NCBI GenBank assembly: GCA_013322215.1
Contig: JAAMEZ010000031.1
Coordinates: forward strand, 1-39,409
Direction of reading: 5' to 3'
DNA: 39,409 nt
Source of the DNA: Martinezella rhizogenes
Lineage (GTDB): Bacteria > Pseudomonadota > Alphaproteobacteria > Rhizobiales > Rhizobiaceae
Part shown: positions 15,856 to 24,302 of the stretch, one piece after another
Numbering within the stretch: position 1 is the first letter of the stretch
How the letters are laid out: each line of letters begins with the position of its first letter
Made by a program: the position numbers and the translations under genes
The notes under the pieces: model-generated
Seen by the model: only the letters and a program-made list of their open reading frames with translations
Told to the model about the DNA's origin: nothing
Database searches by the model: none

Positions 15856-17226
15856 ATGCTGGATATTCCCGCCGACCGGCGTATCGAGGAGAAGCTCGAA
15901 GGCTCAGTGATCGAGGATGCCGAGACTGGTTCCTATCGCTGCCGCCGCGACATCTTCACGGATTCGGAGCTGTTCGAACTCGAGATGGAGCACATCTGGG
16001 AAGGGAACTGGACTTACCTTGCTCATGAGAGCCAGATCCCCAACCTGAATGATTACATAACCGGCTATATCGGCCGACAGCCGATCGTGATCTCCAGGGA
16101 CAAGGCCGGCAACCTCAATTGCTTCCTCAATGCGTGCTCACACCGCGGGGCGATGATCTGCCGCCATAAGCGGGGTAACAAGTCCACCTACACCTGTCCT
16201 TTCCATGGATGGTCGTTTTCGAATACTGGCAAGCTGCTAAAGGCCAAGGACGCTAATGGGGCAGGTTATCCTGAGCAATTCAACACCAACGGCTCGCATG
16301 ATCTGACCAAGGTCGCGCGTTTCGAAAGCTACCGTGGCTTTCTGTTTGGCAGTCTCAATCCCGATGTACTGTCGCTGGAGGAACACCTCGGGGAGGCGCG
16401 GAAGATCATCGATATGATCGTTGATCAGTCGCCGGACGGGCTGGAGGTGCTGCGTGGCAGCTCAAGCTATGTCTACGATGGCAACTGGAAACTGCAAACG
16501 GAGAATGGTGCCGATGGCTACCATGTCTCCTCCGTTCATTGGAACTATGCTGCAACGACGCAGCATCGCAAGGAAGCGGTTGCCGCAGCGGCCGGTGAAG
16601 ATGTGACCCGCGCCATGGATGCCGGGTCCTGGGCCAAGCAGGGCGGTGGCTTTTATTCGTTCGAGCATGGCCACCTGTTGCTCTGGACGCGCTGGGGTAA
16701 CCCGGATGATCGGCCGCTTGCGGAAAAGCGCGGCGAGTTGACGGAACAGTTCGGCCAGGCCTGGGCCGACTGGATGATCGACAGGTCCCGTAACCTGTGC
16801 CTCTATCCGAACGTCTACCTCATGGACCAGTTCTCTTCGCAGATCCGAGTGTATCGGCCGATTGCCGTCGACAAGACCGAGGTTACAATCTATTGCATCG
16901 CGCCGAAGGGCGAGAGCGTTGCCGCGCGTGCGCGGCGTATCCGCCAGTACGAGGATTTCTTCAATGCCAGCGGCATGGCGACGCCAGACGATCTGGAGGA
17001 GTTTCGTTCCTGCCAGATCGGTTATCAGGCGCGGCAGGCTGCATGGAACGATCTCAGTCGCGGTGCGACACATTGGATCGAGGGTGCCGATGAAGGAGCC
17101 GAGGCGATTGGCCTGAAGCCACTCCTGTCTGGAGCGAAGACCGAAGACGAGGGTCTCTTCGTCATCCAGCACAGCTACTGGAAAAAGGCACTCGGGGCTG
17201 CGATTGGTCGCGATCCAACGCGATAA
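15856..17226 (+). CDS. benA: Benzoate 1,2-dioxygenase, large (alpha) subunit
   Basis: A 456-residue Rieske non-haem iron oxygenase subunit, which with BenB and reductase BenC dihydroxylates benzoate to a cis-diol. The Rieske cluster ligands are C94 and H96 (ACSHRG) and C114 and H117 (CPFHGW). The mononuclear iron ligands are H223 and H228 in DGYHVSSVHWNY plus a later acidic residue, and the bridging Asp is D220. The sequence SSSYVYDGNWKLQTENGADG matches BenA/XylX closely. The start ATG at 15856 follows GAGGAGGATGAAAG. Toluate dioxygenase (XylX) is the close alternative, but the partners are the benzoate set. Confidence 0.95.
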   Translation: MLDIPADRRIEEKLEGSVIEDAETGSYRCRRDIFTDSELFELEMEHIWEGNWTYLAHESQIPNLNDYITGYIGRQPIVISRDKAGNLNCFLNACSHRGAMICRHKRGNKSTYTCPFHGWSFSNTGKLLKAKDANGAGYPEQFNTNGSHDLTKVARFESYRGFLFGSLNPDVLSLEEHLGEARKIIDMIVDQSPDGLEVLRGSSSYVYDGNWKLQTENGADGYHVSSVHWNYAATTQHRKEAVAAAAGEDVTRAMDAGSWAKQGGGFYSFEHGHLLLWTRWGNPDDRPLAEKRGELTEQFGQAWADWMIDRSRNLCLYPNVYLMDQFSSQIRVYRPIAVDKTEVTIYCIAPKGESVAARARRIRQYEDFFNASGMATPDDLEEFRSCQIGYQARQAAWNDLSRGATHWIEGADEGAEAIGLKPLLSGAKTEDEGLFVIQHSYWKKALGAAIGRDPTR

Positions 17227-17229
17227 TTC

Positions 17230-17252
17230 ATGCGCCCCGGGGAGGGGCGCAT
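17230..17252 (+). other. Strong hairpin directly after benA
   Basis: Perfect 9-base arms ATGCGCCCC / GGGGCGCAT enclose a GGGGA loop, beginning 3 bases after the benA stop and 60 before benB. It is followed by CATTTC, not a T-tract. It may protect the 3' end of benA mRNA or partly stop transcription before benB. Confidence 0.5.
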
Positions 17253-17312
17253 CATTTCAAACAATGCACTGCCATAGGGGCGGGCTGGCAACGGCCTGCC
17301 GGAGGAGATGCC

Positions 17313-17804
17313 ATGACAATTTCACGCCAGCAGGTCGAGGAGTTTCTCTATCGGGAGACGCGCTATCTGGACGAGCGGGACTGGGACAACTGGCTTGCGC
17401 TTTACGCGCCGCATGTCGAGTTCTGGATGCCAGCCTGGGACGACGACGACCGCCTGACGGAGGATCCGCAGTCGGAAATCTCCTTAATGTATTACGCCAC
17501 CAAACAGGGTCTTGAAGATCGGATCTTCCGGATCCGAACGGATCGATCCAGCGCCACCAGCCTGCCGGAGCCGCGAACGCTGCACCACATTTCGAATGTC
17601 GAGATCCTGGAGCAGACGGCGGAGAAGGCCGAAGTTCGCTTCAATTGGATGACCCAGAATTTCCGCTACAAGACGACGGATACGCATTACGGCACGAGCT
17701 TTTACACGCTCGAGATCAACGAGGGCGGCATGCGGATCGCGCGAAAGAAAATCGTGCTCGTCAACGATTACATCCATCACGTCATCGACGTCTACCACGT
17801 CTGA
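17313..17804 (+). CDS. benB: Benzoate 1,2-dioxygenase, small (beta) subunit
   Basis: A 163-residue beta subunit of ring-hydroxylating dioxygenases, close to the usual 160. It has the cystatin-like fold pattern: YRETRYLDERDWDNWLALY at the start, then FWMPAWDDDDRLTEDPQSEISLMYY and TLHHISNVEILEQ. It has no catalytic centre; it builds the alpha3-beta3 hexamer. The start ATG at 17313 follows GGAGGAGATGCC. It is 19 bases upstream of benC. Confidence 0.95.
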   Translation: MTISRQQVEEFLYRETRYLDERDWDNWLALYAPHVEFWMPAWDDDDRLTEDPQSEISLMYYATKQGLEDRIFRIRTDRSSATSLPEPRTLHHISNVEILEQTAEKAEVRFNWMTQNFRYKTTDTHYGTSFYTLEINEGGMRIARKKIVLVNDYIHHVIDVYHV

Positions 17805-17823
17805 GGTCACGGGAGGAAACACG

Positions 17824-18837
17824 ATGCCCAAGATTGCCCTGAATTTCGAAGACGGCGTAACGCGCTTCGTCGAATGCGGCCCCAACGAGGTTCTCGTCGA
17901 TGCGGCCTACCGTGCGCGCCTCAATATTCCGATGGACTGTCGGGATGGTGTTTGTGGAACGTGCAAATGCAGGGTCGAATCCGGCTTTTATGAAATGGAT
18001 GCCTATATCGAGGATGCTTTGACCGACGAGGAAGCCTCGCAAGGTTATGTACTAACCTGCCAGATGCGGCCAAAAAGCGATTGCGTGCTGTCGATTCCGG
18101 CGACATCGAAGATGTGCAAGAGCGGTCCAATGGAGTTCGGCGCAAGTCTTGCCGAGGTCCGCCAGTTGTCCGATACGACGATCGGTTTCACATTGGAAAT
18201 CGACCAGCCTGACAACCTCGCCTTTCTGCCGGGCCAGTATGTGCAGGTGTCGGTTCCGCAAACCGAGGACAGCCGGGCATATTCCTTCTCATCCCGCTTA
18301 AACGGCGGGCGCGTGGACTTCCTCGTGCGCAATATTCCGGGCGGGTTGATGTCGGGCTATCTCTCCGGTCGAGCAATGCCAGGTGATCGCCTGACCATAC
18401 AGGGGCCATCCGGTGCGTTTTATCTGCGGGAATTGAGCCGGCCGACGCTTTTTCTTGCGGGTGGAACAGGGTTGGCGCCGTTTCTTTCGATGCTTGATTA
18501 CCTCAGCGCAAGGGGTGGGAGCACGCCACCCATACGTTTGCTTTATGGGGTTACCCGCGACGCTGACGGCGTCGAGGTGTGCAAGCTTGAAGCCTTCGCC
18601 GACGCCATCTCAAATTTCACCTTCGAAGTCTGCGTCTCCGACCCCGACAGCAATGCCCCGCGAAAGGGCTTCGTCACTGATCATTTCGGCGCGGACGATC
18701 TCAATGGCGGAGACAGTGATGTCTATCTCTGCGGTCCGCCACCGATGGTAGAGGCCGTGCGCCGGCACTTCGACCTTATCGGAGTGAAGCCGGCTTCGTT
18801 CTATTTCGAGAAATTCAATGCCGCGGAGGTTGCGTGA
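17824..18837 (+). CDS. benC: Benzoate 1,2-dioxygenase electron-transfer reductase
   Basis: A 337-residue three-domain reductase that carries electrons from NADH to BenA. The N-terminal plant-type [2Fe-2S] cluster is bound by C39, C44, C47 (CRDGVCGTCKC) and C79 (LTCQMRP). The FAD domain has RAYSFSS near residue 158, and the NAD domain has GGTGLAPFLSML and CGPPPMVEAVRRH. The final FEKF is typical of BenC. It begins at ATG 17824 behind GGGAGG and ends overlapping the benD start by one base. Confidence 0.95.
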   Translation: MPKIALNFEDGVTRFVECGPNEVLVDAAYRARLNIPMDCRDGVCGTCKCRVESGFYEMDAYIEDALTDEEASQGYVLTCQMRPKSDCVLSIPATSKMCKSGPMEFGASLAEVRQLSDTTIGFTLEIDQPDNLAFLPGQYVQVSVPQTEDSRAYSFSSRLNGGRVDFLVRNIPGGLMSGYLSGRAMPGDRLTIQGPSGAFYLRELSRPTLFLAGGTGLAPFLSMLDYLSARGGSTPPIRLLYGVTRDADGVEVCKLEAFADAISNFTFEVCVSDPDSNAPRKGFVTDHFGADDLNGGDSDVYLCGPPPMVEAVRRHFDLIGVKPASFYFEKFNAAEVA

Positions 18838-19619
18838 TGAAACTGGACCGCTTTACGAACAAAGCGATGGTCATCACCGGATCGGCCCAGGGGATAGGTC
18901 GCGAAGTTGCAATCCGCGCCGCCGCGGAAGGCGCACGGCTGGCGCTGATCGATCGATCGGATGTCGTTCGTGAAGTTGCCGCGGAGATCGAGGCTGCGGG
19001 AGGCAAGGCTACGGCCATTCTTGCCGATCTTGAAGCCTGGGAGGGAGCTGTAGAGGCGATTAGGCAGGCGCGCGCACATATTGGTGGCCCCGATATTCTG
19101 GTCAACAACGTCGGCGGCGCAATCTGGATGCGTCCCTTCGAGCATTTTGATGAACGGCAGATCGAGGCGGAAATTCGACGCTCGCTTTTTCCAACGCTCT
19201 GGTGCTGCCGCGCGGTGCTCCCTTTGATGATCGAAGCAGGCGGCGGAGTGATCGTTAACGTTTCATCGATCGCAACGCGAGGCATCAACCGCGTGCCCTA
19301 TTCGGCAGCGAAAGGAGCGGTCAATGCATTAACCGTGGCTCTTGCCATGGAGAACGCCGAGCGCGGCATTCGCGTCAACGCGGTGGCGCCGGGCGGGACG
19401 GAGGCCCCCCAGCGTCGCATTCCGCGCAACAGTGAAGACCAGAGTGAGGACGACCGCCGATGGATGTCCGAGGTGGTATCCCAGACCAAGCAATCAAGCT
19501 TTATGAAACGCTATGGAACACTGGAGGAACAGGCGGGTGCAATCCTGTTCATGGCGTCCGACGAGGCTTCGTATCTCACCGGCACGATTTTGCCGGTTGG
19601 AGGCGGCGATAGCGGCTGA
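18837..19619 (+). CDS. benD: cis-1,2-Dihydroxycyclohexa-3,5-diene-1-carboxylate dehydrogenase
   Basis: A 260-residue short-chain dehydrogenase that oxidises and decarboxylates the benzoate cis-diol to catechol. It has the NAD motif TGSAQGIGRE at residues 14-23, NNVGGA, the catalytic Ser in NVSSIATRG and the YSAAK motif. ATG at 18837 shares a base with the benC stop (TGATG); a GTG one codon earlier is possible. The remaining enzymes to catechol lie directly upstream. Confidence 0.95.
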   Translation: MKLDRFTNKAMVITGSAQGIGREVAIRAAAEGARLALIDRSDVVREVAAEIEAAGGKATAILADLEAWEGAVEAIRQARAHIGGPDILVNNVGGAIWMRPFEHFDERQIEAEIRRSLFPTLWCCRAVLPLMIEAGGGVIVNVSSIATRGINRVPYSAAKGAVNALTVALAMENAERGIRVNAVAPGGTEAPQRRIPRNSEDQSEDDRRWMSEVVSQTKQSSFMKRYGTLEEQAGAILFMASDEASYLTGTILPVGGGDSG

Positions 19620-19644
19620 TGCCGGGAATCCCACGGCTGCGCCA

Positions 19645-19663
19645 GTGTCTTGAGGAGAGACAC
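19645..19663 (+). other. Small hairpin in the benD-livK gap
   Basis: Perfect 6-base arms GTGTCT / AGACAC enclose a 7-base loop, 25 bases after the benD stop. No T-run follows. It separates the enzyme genes from the transporter genes and may be a weak processing site. Confidence 0.3.
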
Positions 19664-19696
19664 GGCTGAGCCACAAACTTTAACGGAGGAGGGAAC

Positions 19697-20908
19697 ATGT
19701 CAAACAATAAGGGAATTTTCGAAACGATCGTTACACGTCGCTCGTTTCTTGGCACCACCACTATAGGAGCCGCTGGACTGGCTTTCGGGTTGGCGAGCCC
19801 AGCGATCGCCCAGGGGGCGCCGCTAAAAGTGGGGATCATGCTTCCCTTCAGCGGTACATACGCCAAGCTCGGTCAATTCATCGAGAACGGGTTTCACCTC
19901 TACGTCGAGCAGAAATCGGGATTGCTTGGCGGCAGGCGCGTCGAATTCGTTCGGCTCGACGATGAATCGAAACCTGAAACCGCAACAGATAACATGAACA
20001 GGCTGGTCGGGCGCGACAAGGTCGACTTTGTCGTAGGTACCGTCCATTCCGGCGTTGCCATGGCCATGGTCAAGGTAGCCCGAGATACGGGCTGCCCGCT
20101 GATCATCCCGAATGCGGGGGCAGACGAAGCCACTGGCCCACTTTGCGCTCCCAATATCTTTCGCACGTCCTTCTCGAACTGGCAGGCGGCCCATCCGATG
20201 GGCAAGGTCATGCGCGATGAAGGCTTCGGAAAAGTCGCGACGATCACCTGGCGCTATGGGGCCGGACAACAGATGACAAAGGCCTTCAAGGAAGGCTTCG
20301 AGGCGGCGGGCGGCACCGTCGTCGAGGAACTGACGGTGCCGTTTCCCGAAGTGGAGTTTCAGGCACTCATCACGCGTATCGCCGAGCTCAAGCCGGATGC
20401 TGTCTTCGCCTTCTTTGCCGGAGGGGGTGCGGTCAAATTCGTCGTCGACTATGCTGCGGCCGGGCTCAAGGGGAAAATCCCACTTTACGGCACCGGTTTC
20501 CTGACAGACGGGACGTTGAAAGCGCAAGGCGCATCCGCCGAGGGTATTCGCACGACGCTTCATTATGCAGATGATCTCGACAATCCCGCCAACAAATCCT
20601 TCCTAGAAGGCTTCAAGGCAAAGACCGGAGACACGGGCGATATCTATGCAGTGCAGGGCTTTGACGCCGCCGCCCTGCTCGATGTCGGCCTCGCCGCGAC
20701 AGATGGCGACAGTCAGGCCCGCGACGCGTTGTTCGCGGCGATGCAGGCGGCCAAGCTCGACAGCCCGCGCGGACCTCTGAGCTTCTCGGCGGCACACAAT
20801 CCGATCCAGAACATCTATTTGAGAGAAGTCCGCGAGGGTCGCAACATGCTTGTGTCGATTGCCGGTGACGCGGTGAACGACCCGGCTCGTGGTTGCCGCA
20901 TGTCGTAA
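19697..20908 (+). CDS. ABC transporter substrate-binding protein, LivK/HAAT type
   Basis: A 403-residue periplasmic binding protein of the branched-chain amino acid (HAAT) class. It has a Tat-like signal (VTRRSFLGTTTIGAAGLAFG, cleavage after AIA near residue 38) and then the two-lobe fold starting LKVGIMLPFSGTYAKLG. HAAT binding proteins inside aromatic operons are known to bind aromatic acids, so benzoate or a related acid is the likely ligand. The start ATG at 19697 follows GGAGGAGGG. It is the first of five transporter genes after benD. Confidence 0.9.
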   Translation: MSNNKGIFETIVTRRSFLGTTTIGAAGLAFGLASPAIAQGAPLKVGIMLPFSGTYAKLGQFIENGFHLYVEQKSGLLGGRRVEFVRLDDESKPETATDNMNRLVGRDKVDFVVGTVHSGVAMAMVKVARDTGCPLIIPNAGADEATGPLCAPNIFRTSFSNWQAAHPMGKVMRDEGFGKVATITWRYGAGQQMTKAFKEGFEAAGGTVVEELTVPFPEVEFQALITRIAELKPDAVFAFFAGGGAVKFVVDYAAAGLKGKIPLYGTGFLTDGTLKAQGASAEGIRTTLHYADDLDNPANKSFLEGFKAKTGDTGDIYAVQGFDAAALLDVGLAATDGDSQARDALFAAMQAAKLDSPRGPLSFSAAHNPIQNIYLREVREGRNMLVSIAGDAVNDPARGCRMS

Positions 20909-20958
20909 CCGAACGGCGGGGGGCTACCCCGCCACCTCACTCTTTCCGGGAGGTGCAG

Positions 20959-21831
20959 ATGGACATCGGCACATTCGCAATACAGCTCTTGAACGCCGTG
21001 CAATATGGTCTTGTGCTGTTCCTCGTCGCCAGCGGACTGACACTCGTCTTCGGCATTCTCGGCGTTATCAATCTGGCCCACGGAGCATTCTACATGCTTG
21101 GAGCCTATCTCGCCTGGTGGTTTGCGATGGCAAGCGGCAGTCTGGTCGCCGGCATTCTCGGCGCATCCGCCGTCAGCTTCGTGGTGGGGCTTTTGTTGGA
21201 GGCATTTTTCATCAGGCGGCTCTATGGCCGCGATCACCTTTCTCAAGTGCTCCTCAGCTTCGGTCTGATCCTGGTTATCGATGAAGTTCGCCAAATGCTC
21301 TTTGGCCGCGATGTGCAATCCGTCCCTGTGCCGGATTGGCTCTCCGGGTCAATCAACTTGACCGATATGCAATCATATCCTCTCTATCGGCTCGCGTTGA
21401 TCGTCTTCTGTCTCATCCTGGCGATGAGCATTTTCCTTGTGATCAACAAGACCCGCATCGGCATGATCGTCAGGGCAGGGGCAGAGAACCGTGACATGAC
21501 ACGGGCGTTGGGAATTCCCTTCGATCGCGTCAATCGCCTCGTCTTTGCGGTGGGAATAGCCCTTGCCGCTCTCGCTGGTGCCGTTATCGCGCCGGTCTCA
21601 ACGGTGTTCCCGGGAATGGGCGATAGCATGTTGATCCTGTCCTTTGTCGTGGTGGTGTTGGGAGGGGTCGGTTCAGTTCCTGGCGCCGCCATCGGTGCTT
21701 TGATGATCGGCCTGATCGACACGTTCGGCAAAGTCTTCCTGCCTGAATTTTCGGGTATGCTCATCTATGTGCTCATGGCCGCGGTCCTGCTGTGGCGGCC
21801 GACTGGCATTCTCGGAAAACGGGAGATCTGA
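20959..21831 (+). CDS. livH: ABC transporter permease, LivH type
   Basis: A 290-residue inner-membrane permease with about eight hydrophobic segments. It carries the LivH hallmarks FGILGVINLAHGAFYMLGAYLAWW in the first third and RAGAENRDMTRALGIPFDRVN as the cytoplasmic coupling loop. ATG at 20959 follows GGGAGGTGCAG; an earlier in-frame start would overlap the binding-protein gene. It ends 3 bases before livM. Confidence 0.92.
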   Translation: MDIGTFAIQLLNAVQYGLVLFLVASGLTLVFGILGVINLAHGAFYMLGAYLAWWFAMASGSLVAGILGASAVSFVVGLLLEAFFIRRLYGRDHLSQVLLSFGLILVIDEVRQMLFGRDVQSVPVPDWLSGSINLTDMQSYPLYRLALIVFCLILAMSIFLVINKTRIGMIVRAGAENRDMTRALGIPFDRVNRLVFAVGIALAALAGAVIAPVSTVFPGMGDSMLILSFVVVVLGGVGSVPGAAIGALMIGLIDTFGKVFLPEFSGMLIYVLMAAVLLWRPTGILGKREI

Positions 21832-21834
21832 TCC

Positions 21835-22836
21835 ATGACCCCTCTGTTCTCTCGCGCCCAGATTCCGATGCTCGCCATGTTCGGCGCGGCGGTGCTGTTG
21901 CCCTGGCTCGTGTCCGGTTATTATGTGCAGTTCGCCGCGAAAGTCCTGATGCTTGGAACCCTTGCCATGGCGCTTAACTTGTCTGTCGGCTTTGGCGGCA
22001 TGGTCAGCCTGTGTCACGCGGCGTTCTTCGGTCTTGCCGGCTACACTCTCATTCTCGTAACGCCGGAATACGAAGTTCCGTCCCTGTTGCTCACACTCGC
22101 AGCGGCGATCGCCGTTGTCGCGGTCTCGGCACTGGTCATCGGCCTGTTGTCGCTTAGAACGCGCGGCATCTATTTCATCATGGTGACGCTCGCATTCGGC
22201 GAGATGTTATTCTTTCTTTTTCACGATACCGGCATTGGTGGCGGATCTGACGGCATCTTTCTTTACGTCAAGCCGGTGCTGGCCGCGGGAAGTATCGTCT
22301 TACTCGATCTTGAAAACCCCATCGTCTTCTATCTCGTTGCACTCTCGACCTGTGTCGCGTGCTGGTGCCTCATAACCCATCTTCTTGCCACGCCCTTCGG
22401 CGATGCTCTGACCGCCGCACGGGACAATGAACGGCGTGCTTTGTCGCTGGGCATCCCGGTCTTTCGGGTGCGTCTCGTTGCCTTTGTGGTTTCTGCCGTG
22501 ATGGCAGGAATTGCCGGCTATCTGTCGGCCGCACAGTTCGGCTTTGTGGCACCTCAGATGCTTGGATGGCACTTGTCGGCGACCGCACTTGTCATGGTGG
22601 TGCTGGGTGGTACTCGCCGCGTTGCCGGCCCCCTTTTCGGCGCGATTCTCCTGGTCGGCCTTGAAGACCTGCTGAAAATCTATGTCGAAGAATGGAAGCT
22701 GTATTACGGGCTCATCATCATCATGCTCGTGCTCTTCGTTCCCGGTGGCCTTCAGGATCTTTTGCGTCTCTCGGGGACCGAGGCATTCTTTCGCCGCAAG
22801 TTACCGCAGCCTGTGGCGGTGGGAGGTAAGCTATGA
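21835..22836 (+). CDS. livM: ABC transporter permease, LivM type
   Basis: A 333-residue second permease with repeated hydrophobic spans. It has the LivM pattern ALNLSVGFGGMVSLCHAAFFGLAGY and the coupling loop AARDNERRALSLGIPVFRVR. The stop overlaps the livG start by 4 bases (ATGA), so translation is coupled. It forms a heterodimer with LivH in known systems. Confidence 0.92.
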   Translation: MTPLFSRAQIPMLAMFGAAVLLPWLVSGYYVQFAAKVLMLGTLAMALNLSVGFGGMVSLCHAAFFGLAGYTLILVTPEYEVPSLLLTLAAAIAVVAVSALVIGLLSLRTRGIYFIMVTLAFGEMLFFLFHDTGIGGGSDGIFLYVKPVLAAGSIVLLDLENPIVFYLVALSTCVACWCLITHLLATPFGDALTAARDNERRALSLGIPVFRVRLVAFVVSAVMAGIAGYLSAAQFGFVAPQMLGWHLSATALVMVVLGGTRRVAGPLFGAILLVGLEDLLKIYVEEWKLYYGLIIIMLVLFVPGGLQDLLRLSGTEAFFRRKLPQPVAVGGKL

Positions 22837-23591
22837 CAAAGGAGCTTCTCGTTGTGGAAGGACTGACGAAGCGCTTCGGCGGTCTCGTCGCCGTCGCCGA
22901 CGTCTCACTCTCCGTCCGAGAGGGTGAAATCCATGCGATCATTGGTCCAAACGGCGCTGGAAAATCCTCGCTGATCAATCTACTAGCCGGAGATCTAGCA
23001 CCGACATCCGGCAGCATTGAGCTCGATGGCAAAGATATGACCTCGTATACACCGCATGCTCGCTGCCGCGCCGGTCTGGGTCGGTCCTATCAAAAAACCA
23101 CGATTTTTCAAGATCGGACCGTATTCGAGAACGTGAAGCTTGCCGCGCAGGGGGCTCGGCCGGGTGTTTTATCCATGTGGCGGTTGCGAAGTCGGGAGGA
23201 AGAAAACGAACGGGAGGCCCTGAATGCGTTGACGGATACCGGCCTGCTCGATCGGGCCGAGACCAAGGCTCGCATGATGAGCCACGGCGAACAGCGTCAG
23301 CTTGAGGTTGCCATGGTATTGGCGACCGGACCTCGCGTCGTGCTGCTGGATGAACCTCTCGCAGGCATGGGGCATGGCGAGGCAAAGCGCATGTCGGAGG
23401 TCATCCGCTCTTTGAAAAAAGGGCGCGGCGTGCTGCTCGTGGAGCATGACATGGATATTGTGTTTGCCATCGCGGACCGACTGACGGTCATGGCGGATGG
23501 GCACATTATCGCCACCGGCTCAGTCGAAGACGTTCGTCGCGATCCAAAAGTCAGAGGCGCCTATCTCGGAGAGATAGAGGAGGTGGCATGA
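22833..23591 (+). CDS. livG: ABC transporter ATP-binding protein, LivG type
   Basis: A 252-residue ATPase. Walker A is GPNGAGKSS, the signature is SHGEQRQLEVAM, Walker B is VVLLDEPLAGMGH, and the H-loop is LLVEHDMDIVFAIAD. The C-terminal extension ending YLGEIEEVA is typical of LivG. It overlaps livM and livF by 4 bases each. Confidence 0.92.
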   Translation: MTKELLVVEGLTKRFGGLVAVADVSLSVREGEIHAIIGPNGAGKSSLINLLAGDLAPTSGSIELDGKDMTSYTPHARCRAGLGRSYQKTTIFQDRTVFENVKLAAQGARPGVLSMWRLRSREEENEREALNALTDTGLLDRAETKARMMSHGEQRQLEVAMVLATGPRVVLLDEPLAGMGHGEAKRMSEVIRSLKKGRGVLLVEHDMDIVFAIADRLTVMADGHIIATGSVEDVRRDPKVRGAYLGEIEEVA

Positions 23592-24301
23592 GCCTGCTGT
23601 TGAATGTGCAAGGATTGCAAAGCTTCTACGGTGTCAGCCAGATACTGCATGGCATCGATCTACAGGTGAGGCCCGGTGAGCAGATCGCATTGCTTGGCCG
23701 CAATGGCATGGGCAAGACGACATTCTTGCGCTCGTTGATGGGAATGATGCCGCGCACCCTTGGCGACATAGATCTGCATGGGATCAGTGTTCGAGGGGAA
23801 CTTCCCGAGACGATCGCGCGCGCCGGGGTCGCGCTTGTGCCGGAGGGAAGGGGTGTATTCGGATCGCTCACTGTCATAGAAAATCTCATTATGGCAGCCC
23901 GGCCTGGACGTAGTGGCAAGCAGGGTTGGACGCTCGATCGCGTGCTTTCTGTTTTCCCGCGTCTGGCGCAGAGGCGGAACAATGGCGGGCAGCAATTGTC
24001 TGGCGGTGAGCAGCAGATGCTGACGATTGGACGAGCATTGATGACCAATCCCGATCTTATCCTGATCGACGAGGCGACGGAGGGGCTTGCCCCGCTGATC
24101 GCCCAGGAAATCTGGAAGACGCTCGATATCATCCGCTCGGAGGGGATTGCGACGATCGTCGTCGACAAGGACATACGCAGCCTCTCCAGGGTGGCGGACC
24201 GTGTTGTGATCATGTCGAAGGGGCGCCTGGTATTCGAGGGCAGTCCGGGGGAACTGGCGGCTAGCGGCGATCTGCTCGAGCGACATCTGGGAGTTCAATG
24301 A
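23588..24301 (+). CDS. livF: ABC transporter ATP-binding protein, LivF type
   Basis: A 237-residue ATPase with Walker A GRNGMGKTT, signature SGGEQQMLTIGR and Walker B LILIDEATEGLAP. The region after Walker B reads ATIVVDKDIRSLSRVADRVV, whereas most LivF proteins have VEQN there; this may reflect the aromatic-acid subgroup. It ends 1 base before pcaD. Confidence 0.9.
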   Translation: MSLLLNVQGLQSFYGVSQILHGIDLQVRPGEQIALLGRNGMGKTTFLRSLMGMMPRTLGDIDLHGISVRGELPETIARAGVALVPEGRGVFGSLTVIENLIMAARPGRSGKQGWTLDRVLSVFPRLAQRRNNGGQQLSGGEQQMLTIGRALMTNPDLILIDEATEGLAPLIAQEIWKTLDIIRSEGIATIVVDKDIRSLSRVADRVVIMSKGRLVFEGSPGELAASGDLLERHLGVQ

Positions 24302-24302
24302 C

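Noticed and set aside
19823..20563. A 246-residue minus-strand open frame
   Set aside because: It is antisense to the Liv-type binding protein and carries no motif.
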